Assembly (NCBI RefSeq): GCF_009604375.1
Contig: NZ_WEGH01000001.1
Span: 248,001-312,000, forward strand
Origin: Actinomadura macrotermitis
GTDB lineage: Bacteria; Actinomycetota; Actinomycetes; Streptosporangiales; Streptosporangiaceae
Direction of reading: 5' to 3'
Length of the DNA: 64,000 nt
Both the position numbers and the translations under genes were made by a program. Every line of letters starts with the position of its first letter. The first letter of the stretch is position 1. This document shows positions 39,658-48,692 of the stretch, piece after piece. The notes below the pieces were generated by a model that made no database searches, was not told the DNA's origin, and saw only the letters and a list, made by a program, of their open reading frames with translations.

Positions 39658-39692
39658 GATATGGATTCTCATATCGCTCGCCGACTCATATC
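39658..39692. promoter_or_regulatory. GATATG/CATATC operator-like repeats between VOC and bla genes
   Basis: GATATG-N6-CATATC (39658-39675) is a perfect inverted repeat, and CATATCGCT recurs 17 bp later (39687-39695). These sit in an AT-richer pocket of the 249-bp divergent intergenic region, so they may control one or both genes. Confidence 0.45.
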
Positions 39693-39778
39693 GCTATTGG
39701 ACATGGGCGGGCCCGGTCTGTTGTGCTTCCCCCGACCGAAGATCATGCACGCCGACCATGACCACGAGGAGACCGAGC

Positions 39779-40747
39779 ATGCGCGAAACCGACCGCCGGC
39801 GCCCCTGGCGGACGACGGCCGCCGCGGCGCTGGCCGCGTCCCTGCTGTTCGGCGGGGCCGCCTGCGGCACCGCCCCGGCCGAGACCAGGGCCGCCACCCG
39901 CGGCGGGACGGCCCCGGTCGCCGCGACCGGCCCGGTCCGCCAGGGCGAGGTCACCCGGCGGCTGCGCGACCTGGAGACCGCCTACAAGGGACGCATCGGC
40001 GCGTTCGCGGTCGACACCGGCACCGGCCGCGTCGTCGGCCACCGCGCGCACGAGCGCTTCCCCTTCCTGTCGACGTTCAAGGCGCTCGCCGCGGCGGCCG
40101 TCCTGCACAAGGCCCGCACCCAGGACCCGGGCCTGATGGAGCGCGTCGTCCACTGGACCGAGCAGGAGGAGAAGCCCAACTCGCCGAAGACCAAGGGCCA
40201 GGGCGGCCCGGACAAGGGCATGACCGTCGCGCAGCTGTGCGACGCGGCCATCCGCTACAGCGACAACACCGCCGGCAACATGCTGCTGAAGCAGCTCGGC
40301 GGCCCGGCCGGGTACACCCGCCACCTGCGCTCCCTCGGCGACCCCGTCTCGCGGCTGGACCGCTGGGAGATCGAGCTGAACGACTGGAAGCCCGGCGAGA
40401 GGAACGACACCACCACGCCCGCGAACATGGGGGCCGACCTGCGCGAGGTCACCGCGGGCGGCGCGCTCGTCCCCGCCGACCGCGCGCGGCTGGTCGGCTG
40501 GCTGCGCGCCAACACCACCGGCGACGCCCGCATCCGCGCCGGCCTGCCCCACTGGACCGTCGGCGACAAGACCGGCAGCGCCGACGCCAGGGCCAACGAC
40601 GTGGCCGTCGCCTGGCCGCCCGGCGCGGCCGCCCCGGTGATCATCGCGGTCTACACCTACCGGCACGACCTCACCGCGCCCCGCGAGGACAAGGTGATCG
40701 CCGACACGGCCGCGGTCCTGGCGCGCGGCCTCGGCCTGGCGCCCTGA
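39779..40747 (+). CDS. Class A beta-lactamase (lipoprotein type)
   Basis: The 322-residue precursor has a signal peptide ending in GGAAC (lipobox). All class A active-site elements are present: Ser98-Thr-Phe-Lys101, Ser161-Asp-Asn163, Glu197 in ExELN (197-201) and Lys264-Thr-Gly266. It hydrolyses beta-lactams at the cell surface. The ATG at 39779 is chosen because GAGGAG lies 7 nt upstream; an ATG 7 codons earlier lacks one. No BlaI/BlaR pair is adjacent. Confidence 0.92.
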   Translation: MRETDRRRPWRTTAAAALAASLLFGGAACGTAPAETRAATRGGTAPVAATGPVRQGEVTRRLRDLETAYKGRIGAFAVDTGTGRVVGHRAHERFPFLSTFKALAAAAVLHKARTQDPGLMERVVHWTEQEEKPNSPKTKGQGGPDKGMTVAQLCDAAIRYSDNTAGNMLLKQLGGPAGYTRHLRSLGDPVSRLDRWEIELNDWKPGERNDTTTPANMGADLREVTAGGALVPADRARLVGWLRANTTGDARIRAGLPHWTVGDKTGSADARANDVAVAWPPGAAAPVIIAVYTYRHDLTAPREDKVIADTAAVLARGLGLAP

Positions 40748-40752
40748 CCGGC

Positions 40753-40783
40753 CCGGGCGGCCGGCGTACCGCCGGCCGCCCGG
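40753..40783 (+). terminator. Terminator of the beta-lactamase gene
   Basis: Perfect 14-bp arms CCGGGCGGCCGGCG / CGCCGGCCGCCCGG with loop TAC, 6 bp past the stop. Confidence 0.85.
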
Positions 40784-40838
40784 CCACCGCGACGGCGTGC
40801 GGCCGGTTGTTCTGTGCTCAGCGGGAACAAGGGTGAGC

Positions 40839-42302
40839 ATGGATCACTCTGAGGCACCGGTGCTGGACGCACTGGCGAAGTACCACGAAAGAGGAGAAGT
40901 CCCGTTCACTCCCCCCGGCCACAAACAGGGCCGGGGAGCCGATCCGCGGGTGCTGGAGACGCTCGGCGCGCCGGTGTTCCGGTCCGACGTCCTCGCGGTC
41001 GCCGGGCTGGACGACCGCCGCTCGACGGGCCGGGTGCTGGAGCGCGCCCAGGAGCTGATGGCCGACGCCGTCCACGCCGAGCAGACGTTCTTCACCACCT
41101 GCGGCAGCTCGCTGTCGGTCAAGAGCGCGATGCTGTCGGTCGCCGGCCCGCACGAGAAGCTGCTGGTGGGCCGGGACGCGCACAAGTCGGTCATCGCCGG
41201 GCTGATCCTGGCCGGGATCACCCCGATCTGGGTCGAGCCGAACTTCGACCCCGCGCTGCACCTGGCGCACCCGCCGTCGGCGGAGGCGTTCCGGGCCCGG
41301 TTCGCCGAGCATCCCGACGCGCGGGGCGCGCTCGTGACCAGCCCGACGCCCTACGGGACGTGCGCGGAGCTGGCCGCCATCGCCGAGGTCTGCCATGAGC
41401 ACGGGCGGCCGCTGATCGTGGACGAGGCGTGGGGCGCGCACCTGCCTTTCCATCCCGCGCTGCCGTCGTGGGCGATGGACGCCGGCGCCGACGTGTGCGT
41501 GACCAGCGTGCACAAGATGGGCAGCGGCCTGGAGCAGGGGTCGGTCTTCCACCAGCAGGGCGACCTGGTCGACCCGGCCGTGCTGAAGGCCCGCGCGGAC
41601 CTGCTCGGCACCACCAGCCCGTCGGTGCTGATCTACGCGGGGCTGGACGGCTGGCGCCGCCAGATGGTGCAGGACGGCCACCGGCTGCTCGGCGACGCCC
41701 TGGACCTGGCGCACGAGGTCCGCGCCGGGATCGAGCGGATCGACGGGCTGCACGTGCACCACGACGAGTTCCTCGGCCCCGGCCGGGCCGCCGAGCTGGA
41801 CCCGCTGCAGGTCATCATCGACGTGTCCGCGCTCGGCGTCACCGGCTACCAGGCGGCCGACTGGCTGCGCGAGCACCACCGAATCAACCTGCACGTGTCC
41901 GACCACCGGCGCAGCAGCGCCCAGCTCACCTACGCCGACGACCGCGAGACCGCCGCGGTCCTGCTGTCGGCGCTGCGCGACCTGCCCCGGCACGCCGGGG
42001 AGATCGGCCCGGCGCCCGCGGTGGACGTCCCCGATCCGCGCGAGCTGCGGCTGGAGCAGGTGCTGCTGCCGCGCGACGCCTTCTTCGGGCCGACCGAGCA
42101 GGTCCCGGTGGACAAGGCCGCCGGGCGGATCACCGCCGAGATGCTGACGCCCTACCCGCCGGGCATCCCGGCCGCGCTGCCCGGCGAGCGGCTGACCGGC
42201 GACGTGCTGGACTACCTGCGGACCGGGATCGAGGCGGGCATGGTGGTGCCCGACGCCGTCGACCCGAAGCTGGACGGCGTCCGGGTCGCGGTCGAGGAGT
42301 AG
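40839..42302 (+). CDS. Orn/Lys/Arg decarboxylase-family PLP enzyme
   Basis: The 487-residue fold-type I PLP enzyme has the family N-terminal motif FTPPGHKQGRG, the cofactor Lys226 in TSVHKMGSGLEQGS, and the C-terminal decarboxylase domain (TPYPPGIPAALPGE). It lacks the N-terminal wing domain of the long E. coli enzymes, as in the short Gram-positive type (SpeA/Cad-like). It makes a polyamine precursor (agmatine, cadaverine or putrescine); the amino-acid substrate is not decided. AAGGG lies 5 nt before the ATG. Confidence 0.88.
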   Translation: MDHSEAPVLDALAKYHERGEVPFTPPGHKQGRGADPRVLETLGAPVFRSDVLAVAGLDDRRSTGRVLERAQELMADAVHAEQTFFTTCGSSLSVKSAMLSVAGPHEKLLVGRDAHKSVIAGLILAGITPIWVEPNFDPALHLAHPPSAEAFRARFAEHPDARGALVTSPTPYGTCAELAAIAEVCHEHGRPLIVDEAWGAHLPFHPALPSWAMDAGADVCVTSVHKMGSGLEQGSVFHQQGDLVDPAVLKARADLLGTTSPSVLIYAGLDGWRRQMVQDGHRLLGDALDLAHEVRAGIERIDGLHVHHDEFLGPGRAAELDPLQVIIDVSALGVTGYQAADWLREHHRINLHVSDHRRSSAQLTYADDRETAAVLLSALRDLPRHAGEIGPAPAVDVPDPRELRLEQVLLPRDAFFGPTEQVPVDKAAGRITAEMLTPYPPGIPAALPGERLTGDVLDYLRTGIEAGMVVPDAVDPKLDGVRVAVEE

Positions 42303-42316
42303 TCACACGGCGGCGC

Positions 42317-43366
42317 TCAGGGCCGGTGCCCGATCCCGGTGAGCAGCTCGCGGACCCGCATGGGCCCGCCGGTGCGGGGGGACAGCGGCGGGGTGTCCAT
42401 CCCCGCCTCCTCCCGCAGCCCGGTGAGCAGCTCCCCGATCGCGGCGGTCGCGCTGTGCTCGGGCCGCCAGCCGAGCTCGGCGCGGGCCCGGCCGCAGTCC
42501 ATGATCGGCAGATGCAGCGCCAGGTCCAGCAGGTCCGGCGAGGCGGGCACCAGGCCGAGCGACCAGGCGGCGGTCAGCGCGACGCGGACGCCGCGCGCGG
42601 GCACCCGGACCGGCCGGGCGCCGAGCATCCGGGCCAGCTCCGGCGTCCCGATCACCGGCTCCGCGGCCAGGTTGAACGCGCCGCGGACCTCGCGCAGCAC
42701 CGCCTGCCGGTACGCCGTGCCCGCGTCGGCCGAGTGCAGCGCCTGGAAGCGCAGGCCGGGGATGTCGGGGACGACCGGGATCAGGCCGGGCCGCACGAGC
42801 GAGCCCGGCAGCAGCGGCCCGGCGAACAGGCGGCGCTGCCCGGAGGCCGCCTCCCGCTTGAAGATGAACCCCGGCCGCATCCGCACCACCCGGCAGGAGG
42901 CGTGCTCCATCTCGAAGATGTCGAGCAGCCGCTCCACGTAGGCCTTCTCGCGGCTGTAGGCGGCGGGCGGCCAGCCGTTGGTGGGCCAGCCCTCGTCGAC
43001 GGGGTTCTCCTTGTCCGCCGGCGAGTAGGCGCCCACCGAGGAGGCGTGCACCAGGGCGGGCACGCCCGCGCGCGCGACGGCGTCGAAGACGCGCGAGCTG
43101 CCGATCACGTTGGTCTTCCAGGTGGTGTTCGGATCGTGCGTGGGCTGGAACAGCCACGCCAGGTGGACCACCGCGTCGGCGCCCCGGAACAGCGGGACCA
43201 GGTCGGTGCGGGTCACGTCGGCCCGCTCCCACTCGGTCTTGCCGATCTCCAGCCGGGGCAGCCGGCGGGCCAGCCCGAGGATCGAGGTGATCCGGGGCTC
43301 GGCCGCCAGCGCCTGGACGGTGCTGGTGCCGACGTTGCCGGTCGCTCCGACGACCACGACGCGCAT
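42317..43366 (-). CDS. NAD-dependent epimerase/dehydratase (extended SDR)
   Basis: The 349-residue protein has the extended-SDR NAD site VVVGATGNVGTSTVQAL, the catalytic YSREK (Tyr-x-x-x-Lys) and the Ser of HASSVGAYS. The substrate is unknown; relatives act on sugar nucleotides or hydroxysteroids. Convergent with the decarboxylase gene, 14 bp apart. Single gene. Confidence 0.85.
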   Translation of the reverse strand: MRVVVVGATGNVGTSTVQALAAEPRITSILGLARRLPRLEIGKTEWERADVTRTDLVPLFRGADAVVHLAWLFQPTHDPNTTWKTNVIGSSRVFDAVARAGVPALVHASSVGAYSPADKENPVDEGWPTNGWPPAAYSREKAYVERLLDIFEMEHASCRVVRMRPGFIFKREAASGQRRLFAGPLLPGSLVRPGLIPVVPDIPGLRFQALHSADAGTAYRQAVLREVRGAFNLAAEPVIGTPELARMLGARPVRVPARGVRVALTAAWSLGLVPASPDLLDLALHLPIMDCGRARAELGWRPEHSATAAIGELLTGLREEAGMDTPPLSPRTGGPMRVRELLTGIGHRP

Positions 43367-43596
43367 GATGCCTCCTGACGAGAGCCCGGGTCCTTGCCCT
43401 CCGCCCTACCCCGCGCCCCCGCCGCCACGCATGGGCCGCCCGGGTACCCCGATCCGCGGCGAACATGCACGTCGCGGCCGTGATTCTTCCGTCCGGTGCG
43501 GGGGCGGCGGCGCGATTCGAGGCGCCCCCTGCGGGCAAGGATCATCTCGTCGCCGGTGCGGCCGGGGACCGAGGGCGGCGAAGGGGGAGCGGCACG

Positions 43597-44769
43597 GTGA
43601 CCATGGGCGTGGAGGAGGAGTTCCTGCTCGTCGATCCCGCGGCCGGGACGACGGCGCCGCTGGCCGCGCCGGTCCTCGCCCGGGCCGTCGCCGCCACCGT
43701 GGAGGCCGCGGCGACCGGCGCGATCGGCACCGGCGCGGCCGGGACGGGCGGCGCCATCCGCTTCTCCGCGGAGATGCTGTCCACCCAGGTGGAGTCGATC
43801 ACCGGCATCTGCACCGGGCTGGACCAATTGCGCGAGGAACTCGTCCGCGGCCGGGCGTTCCTGGCGGCGGCGGCGCGCGCCGAGGGCGTCCGGCTGGCCG
43901 CCACCGGCACGGCCGTGCTGCCCGGCGCGGACCCGCCCGTCACCGAAGGCGCCCGCTTCGCCCGCATCGCCGGCATGTACGAGGCGGTCGTCCGCGACTA
44001 TCAGTGCTGCGGCTGCCACGTGCACGTCGGCGTCCCCGACCACGAGACCGCGGTCGCGGTGACCAACCACCTGCGGCCGTGGCTGCCGACGCTGGTGGCC
44101 CTGTCGGCCAACTCCCCCTATGCCCACGGCCGCGACACCGGCTACCAGAGCTGGCGGATGCTGGAGCAGGCGCGGTTCCCCGGCGCGGGCGTCCCGCCCT
44201 ACTGCGCCTCGGCCGCCGAGTACGACCGGACACTGGACCAGCTGGTCGACTTCGGCGTGCTCGCCGACCCCTCGATGACCTTCTGGCTGGCCCGCCCCTC
44301 CACCCGCTACCCCACCGTGGAGGTGCGGGCCGCCGACACCGCCCTCGGCGTCGACGACGCGGTCCTGCAGGCCGCGCTGACCCGGGCGCTCGTGCGCACC
44401 GCCCTCGCCGCGCTCGACGCGGGCCGCGAGGCGCCGCCGGTGCCCGGCCAGGTCTGCGCGGCGGCGCTGTGGGCGGCCGCCCGCCACGGCATCTCCGGCG
44501 ACGGCGTGCACCCGGTGCTCGAACGCCCCCTCCCGGCCGTCGTCCTCGCCGAGGAGCTGCTGGTGTGGGTGCGGCCCGCGCTGGAGGACGCCGGCGACCT
44601 CGGCACCGTCCGGTCGCTGCTGGACCGGCTCCGCCGGGAGGGCACCGGCGCGACCCGCCAGCGCCGCGCCGCGGCCGCCGGGCTGCCCGCCGTGGTCGCC
44701 ATGCTCGCCGAACACACCGCGCCGGACCCCGGATCCGGCGCTTCCGACCCCGACGACGGAGGAACATGA
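43597..44769 (+). CDS. Glutamate-cysteine ligase-like carboxylate-amine ligase (YbdK/GCS2 family)
   Basis: The 390-residue protein starts TMGVEEEFLLVDP, the GCS2 signature, and has GCHVHVGVPD and RYPTVEVRAADTAL motifs of the ATP-dependent ligase fold. In mycothiol-making actinobacteria, YbdK-type enzymes have weak glutamate-cysteine ligase activity in vitro and unclear roles. GTG 43597 is preceded by AGGGGGAG; ATG two codons later is also possible. Its stop overlaps the next gene (ATGA). Confidence 0.85.
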   Translation: MTMGVEEEFLLVDPAAGTTAPLAAPVLARAVAATVEAAATGAIGTGAAGTGGAIRFSAEMLSTQVESITGICTGLDQLREELVRGRAFLAAAARAEGVRLAATGTAVLPGADPPVTEGARFARIAGMYEAVVRDYQCCGCHVHVGVPDHETAVAVTNHLRPWLPTLVALSANSPYAHGRDTGYQSWRMLEQARFPGAGVPPYCASAAEYDRTLDQLVDFGVLADPSMTFWLARPSTRYPTVEVRAADTALGVDDAVLQAALTRALVRTALAALDAGREAPPVPGQVCAAALWAAARHGISGDGVHPVLERPLPAVVLAEELLVWVRPALEDAGDLGTVRSLLDRLRREGTGATRQRRAAAAGLPAVVAMLAEHTAPDPGSGASDPDDGGT

Positions 44770-45809
44770 CCACCCTGCACACCGGTATCAGCGAGGCCGG
44801 CCGCCACACCGGCCCGGCGCTGCCGCGCCCCCGCGGGCCGCTGTCCGAAGCGGTGATCACGGCGCTGCGGCACGACCCGGCCGGCCCGGTCCCGGCCTGG
44901 CCGCGGACCGAAGGCGCCGACCCGTTCGGCGAGGACCTCCAGCTCGCCCTCTACACCTGCTACGAGCTGCACTACCGGGGCTTCGACACCGTCGACCCCG
45001 ACTGGGAGTGGAACCCGGGCCTGCTGGGATTCCGCGCCGGGATGGAACAGCCCTTCCTGGCGGCGCTGCGCGCGGGCGTGCCCGGCGGCGACGACGTCGA
45101 GGCCGTCCTCGGCGAGCTGCTCGTGGAGGACCTGGACGCCCGCGGCGTCTCCCACCACCTCAAGGACGACGGGCAGTGGTGGCAGATGCGCGAGTACATC
45201 GTCCACCGCTCCCTCTACCACCTGAAGGAGGCCGACCCGCACGCCTGGCTCATCCCGCGCCTGCAGGGGCAGGCCAAGGCGTCGCTGGTGGCGGTGGAGT
45301 TCGACGAGTTCGGCGGCGGGCGCTGGGAGCGCCTGCACGCCCGCCTGTTCGCCCACCTGATGGAGGCCGCCGGGCTGGACGCGCGCTACCTCGGCTACAT
45401 CGACGCCGTGCCCGCCGAGGCGCTCGCCCCGGTCACCATGATGTCGCTGTTCGGCCTGCACCGCGCCCTGCGCGGCGCGATGGTCGGGCACTTCGCCGCC
45501 GCGGAGATCACCACGGCGCCGAGCGCGCACCGGCTGGCGCTCGCCCTGCAGCGCATGGGCGCCGACCCCGCCTGCGCGGTGTTCTTCACCGAGCACATCG
45601 AGGCCGACGCCGTGCACGAGCAGGTGCTGCGCCGCGACGTCATCGGGGACCTGCTCGCCCGCGAGCCGGGCCTCGCCGCCGACGTCGTCTTCGGCGTCCA
45701 GGCCACCGGGCTGCTGGAGGACCGGCTCGGCGAGCACCTGCTGGCGAGCTGGCGCGCGGGCCGCTCCTCGCTGCCGCACGGGCTGCCGGACGGGCCGGGC
45801 CGCCCCTGA
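44766..45809 (+). CDS. HO-like iron-containing redox enzyme
   Basis: The 347-residue all-alpha protein matches the heme-oxygenase-like 'iron-containing redox enzyme' family (LQLALYTCYELHYRGFDTVDPDWEWNP; QWWQMREYIVHRSLYHLKEADPHAWLIPRL; FFTEHIEADAVHE), with Glu/His ligands suited to a diiron centre. Relatives cleave C-C or C-N bonds or oxidise amines; the substrate here is unknown. Coupled to the YbdK gene (4-bp overlap), suggesting they act on the same small molecule. Confidence 0.8.
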   Translation: MTTLHTGISEAGRHTGPALPRPRGPLSEAVITALRHDPAGPVPAWPRTEGADPFGEDLQLALYTCYELHYRGFDTVDPDWEWNPGLLGFRAGMEQPFLAALRAGVPGGDDVEAVLGELLVEDLDARGVSHHLKDDGQWWQMREYIVHRSLYHLKEADPHAWLIPRLQGQAKASLVAVEFDEFGGGRWERLHARLFAHLMEAAGLDARYLGYIDAVPAEALAPVTMMSLFGLHRALRGAMVGHFAAAEITTAPSAHRLALALQRMGADPACAVFFTEHIEADAVHEQVLRRDVIGDLLAREPGLAADVVFGVQATGLLEDRLGEHLLASWRAGRSSLPHGLPDGPGRP

Positions 45810-45815
45810 CCGCGC

Positions 45816-46043
45816 TCAGCCGTCGCCGGAACGCACCTTCCGGCGGTGGCTGGTGTCGCAGAACGGGAACCGGCGGCTGCGCCGGCAGACGCACAGCGCC
45901 ACCAGGAACCGGTCCGACGTCGCCACGGACCCGTCCTCCATGACGATCTCCACCGGCCCCTCGACCAGGACGGGGCCGTCCTTCTCCAGGATCACGCGGC
46001 GGGGGCGCGGCGCGTCAGGCGCGCCGTTCTGGCCGGTCGGCAC
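45816..46043 (-). CDS. CDGSH-type [2Fe-2S] protein
   Basis: A 75-residue protein with the CDGSH cluster motif C-x-C-x8-C-D-x-x-H: Cys51, Cys53, Cys62 and His66 (CVCRRSRRFPFCDTSH). The usual Gly-Ser of CDGSH is Thr-Ser here. The 3Cys-1His cluster makes it a redox or cluster-transfer protein. Its GTG lies 29 bp inside the 3' end of the methyltransferase gene, so it is co-transcribed with it. It faces the HO-like gene, 6 bp away. Confidence 0.88.
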   Translation of the reverse strand: MPTGQNGAPDAPRPRRVILEKDGPVLVEGPVEIVMEDGSVATSDRFLVALCVCRRSRRFPFCDTSHRRKVRSGDG

Positions 46044-46686
46044 GGATCACCACCAGTTCCTCGTGCTCCTGCCCGGCCGCGATCAGGCCCCGGGCCCGCA
46101 GCTGCGCCGCCCGCGCCCGCAGCACCGGGCCGAAGGGCACGGTGTCCCGGGCGACGACGGCGGCCTTCAGCCCCTGCTCCCGCAGCGACTCCAGGCTCGT
46201 CTCGACCCCGCAGAGCGCCGAGTGCACCATCAGCAGCGTGCCGCCGGGGACGAGCAGCGCGGGGGCCTGCGCGCAGATCCGGTCCACGCCCTCACGCCCC
46301 TGCGGACCGGCGTCCCACGCCCGCGCCCGGCTGTGCGGCCCCGGCGCGCCGGGGCTCGGCACGTACGGCGGATTGGCCGTGATGACGTCGAACCGCTCCC
46401 CCGCGACCGGGGCGAACAGATGGCCGCGGTGGACCCGCACGGCGCAGCCCCGCACCCGCGCGTTGAGCCGCGCCGCCAGCACCGCCCGCGCGGAGACGTC
46501 GACGGCGGTGACCCGGCTCGCGCCGCACCGCGCGGCCGCGATGGCCACCGCGCCGGTCCCGGTGCACACGTCGAGGACCGAGGCGCCCGCCGTGACGGCC
46601 GCGCTGCGCAGCGCGGCGCAAAGCAGGAAGGTATCGCCCTGCGGTCGGTAGACCCCGGGCACGCTCAGCATCCTCACAACCCGCAT
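46015..46686 (-). CDS. HemK2/MTQ2-like class I methyltransferase
   Basis: The 223-residue Rossmann methyltransferase has the SAM motif VLDVCTGTGAVAIAAARCG and the NPPY motif (TANPPYVPSP) of enzymes that methylate amide or amine nitrogens, such as release-factor Gln. The substrate may be a protein or small molecule. Overlaps the CDGSH gene by 29 bp. ATG 46686 is kept, though ATG 46671 is possible. Confidence 0.85.
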   Translation of the reverse strand: MRVVRMLSVPGVYRPQGDTFLLCAALRSAAVTAGASVLDVCTGTGAVAIAAARCGASRVTAVDVSARAVLAARLNARVRGCAVRVHRGHLFAPVAGERFDVITANPPYVPSPGAPGPHSRARAWDAGPQGREGVDRICAQAPALLVPGGTLLMVHSALCGVETSLESLREQGLKAAVVARDTVPFGPVLRARAAQLRARGLIAAGQEHEELVVIRADRPERRA

Positions 46687-46795
46687 CTACCGCCATGAAC
46701 CCCACCCAAACCTCGGGCCTCTGGAGTTGCGCCCGCATGCCGCGGTCACCGCCGGGTAGGGCCGCTCCTACGGCACCCGGACCGAAAGGCACCCG

Positions 46796-47536
46796 ATGAT
46801 CACTTCGATCGCCGCCAGGGCGGCGGAGGAAGCGGCGCGGCTGCGCGGCGCCCGCGCCCTGCACCCCGCCGGGCGCTCCTACGAGGCGACCCTGCGCGTC
46901 ACCGGGACCCCGGACCTGCCCGCCCCGGCGGGACCGCTCGCCGAACCCGGCGCACACCCGGCGATCACCCGCCTGTCCAAGGGCGCCGGACTGCCCGCGG
47001 GGCTGCCCGACGCGCTCGGCATCGCCCTGCGCGTCCCCGCCGGCGACGCCGTCGTGGACCTGCTGTTCACCACGGCGGGCACCCTGCCCGGGGCGCGGCA
47101 CGCGCCGGTGCCCCGCGCCTCGTTCCTGTCCGGCGCCTACACCACGCTGCTCCCCTACCGGGTGGGCGGCGAGGTCCGGATGCTCGGGATCTTCCCGCAC
47201 CGGCACCGGGACCTGCCCGTCCGGATCGACGCCCTGGACGCCGCGGTGACCGCCGAACCCGCCGAGTTCGTCCTGGCCTCGGCCTCCCTCACCGGCGCCT
47301 GGCGGCCCTTCGCCCGGCTGAGCGTGCACACCCCGCTCGCCGCGGACGATCCGAGGGCGACCGCCTTCGACCCGGTCCTGAACGACCTGCCGGGCCTGCG
47401 CCTCACCGGCCCCCTGGTCACCCTACGGCGGCGGGCCTACGCGGCGTCCCGGCGCGGCCGCGGCGCCCCCGCGCCGCACGGCGGCGCCGTCACCGGTACA
47501 GCGGCCGGCCCGGCCCCTTCCCGACCTGGTCGATGA
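46796..47536 (+). CDS. Catalase-fold-like protein of unknown function
   Basis: The 246-residue protein reads ARALHPAGRSYEATLRV...AITRLSKGAGLPAGLPDALGIALRVP, resembling the barrel start of small catalase-fold proteins (RGVHAKG...VRFS...DVRGFALK). The heme-ligand tyrosine motif is not seen, so a heme enzyme is doubtful. The tail after about 215 is low-complexity. AAAGG lies 6 nt before the ATG. Its end overlaps the convergent SGNH gene by 47 bp. Confidence 0.6.
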   Translation: MITSIAARAAEEAARLRGARALHPAGRSYEATLRVTGTPDLPAPAGPLAEPGAHPAITRLSKGAGLPAGLPDALGIALRVPAGDAVVDLLFTTAGTLPGARHAPVPRASFLSGAYTTLLPYRVGGEVRMLGIFPHRHRDLPVRIDALDAAVTAEPAEFVLASASLTGAWRPFARLSVHTPLAADDPRATAFDPVLNDLPGLRLTGPLVTLRRRAYAASRRGRGAPAPHGGAVTGTAAGPAPSRPGR

Positions 47537-48539
47537 CGAGCCGGGCGAACGCCTCGTGCCCCTTCACCGTCGGATGGAAGCTGCGCGGCTCGGCGGCGAA
47601 CCCCGGCAGGCTGAAGGCCAGGCCGTTCATGTACGGGTCGGCGCTGCCGGCCTCGTGCCCGGCGAAGGCGCTGTAGGCGTCGATGAACTCGGCGCTGCCG
47701 CCCCCCTGCGCCGCGACGATCCCCTCGTCGGTCTCGGCGACCGCCTGCCGGACCACCTCGTTCAGCTCGTGGGCGCGGGCGTTCAGCCAGCGCTGGTCCT
47801 CGATCGAGATGTTGTCGCCGTCGGTGCCGGTGACCTCGGAGAAGACCCGCGGATAGCCGAGGACGATCAGCCGGGCCCGCGGTGCCCGGGCGACGATCCG
47901 CCCGAGCACCTCCGGCAGCGTCCGGCGCAGCACCGCCATCCGGGCCGCGATCTCGTCGCCCTGCTCCTCGCAGTCGCGGCTCCACGGCAGCTTCTTCACA
48001 CAGCCCGCGACGATCTTGGCGAAGCCGATGTCGTTGCCGCCCAGGCTGAGGGTGATCAGGCTGGTGCCGCCGTCCACCCGGTTCAGCTGGGGCGGCTCGC
48101 CCGACTGGCCGTTCAGGATGTTGCCGGTCTTGGCGCCCGAACAGGCGAAGAAGCCACCGCCGCCCTGGAACGCGAACGCCTTGGCGACGGCGTGGTAGTA
48201 CGCCTTGGACGTGCGGTGGCAGCGCTCCAGGGGGTTCTGGTCCGCCAGGTCGCCCTCGGCGCCGACGCCGGAGGAGTAGGAGTCGCCGAGGGCCACGTAG
48301 GAACCCTGCTGGGCCGCCTCCACCGGGGTGAGGGGGCGTCCCTGCCGGGGCGCGGGGTCGGCGTGCACGGGGCCGGGCGGCTTCCGGCAGCCGTGACCGA
48401 AGACCTCGCAGCGGACGGCGGGCAGGGCCACCAGCGGCACGAGCATGGCGGCCAGGAGCCCGACGAGCAGGACGGCGGCGGGACCGCGCTCGCCGAGCCG
48501 GGACCGCAGGGCCGCGGGCCACGTCCGCGGACTCTTCAT
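47490..48539 (-). CDS. SGNH/GDSL-family hydrolase, membrane-anchored or secreted
   Basis: The 349-residue protein has an N-terminal membrane segment (about 19-42, VLLVGLLAAMLVPLVALPAV) and the SGNH blocks GDSYSSGVG (catalytic Ser), LGGND and the terminal SFHPTVKGHEAFA (catalytic Asp/His-like). Cys pairs (CEVFGHGC, CHRTSK, CSGAK) suggest disulfides outside the cell, as in actinomycete extracellular lipases. The ATG has GGAGGAGG upstream. A TACAAT -10-like box lies at 48602-48607. Confidence 0.88.
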   Translation of the reverse strand: MKSPRTWPAALRSRLGERGPAAVLLVGLLAAMLVPLVALPAVRCEVFGHGCRKPPGPVHADPAPRQGRPLTPVEAAQQGSYVALGDSYSSGVGAEGDLADQNPLERCHRTSKAYYHAVAKAFAFQGGGGFFACSGAKTGNILNGQSGEPPQLNRVDGGTSLITLSLGGNDIGFAKIVAGCVKKLPWSRDCEEQGDEIAARMAVLRRTLPEVLGRIVARAPRARLIVLGYPRVFSEVTGTDGDNISIEDQRWLNARAHELNEVVRQAVAETDEGIVAAQGGGSAEFIDAYSAFAGHEAGSADPYMNGLAFSLPGFAAEPRSFHPTVKGHEAFARLVIDQVGKGPGRPLYR

Positions 48540-48692
48540 CGCCTCCTCCTCCCCTTCGTCCAGGCAGACGCCGGAGCGGCCGTCCCGGTTCCGGCCTTTA
48601 CATTGTAGATCCGATTCGGGGGTGCCGCCGGAACCGGGCCGGGGAACGATCCGTCCAAAGAGGACCACGATACGTCCGGGGAGACGCCACCG

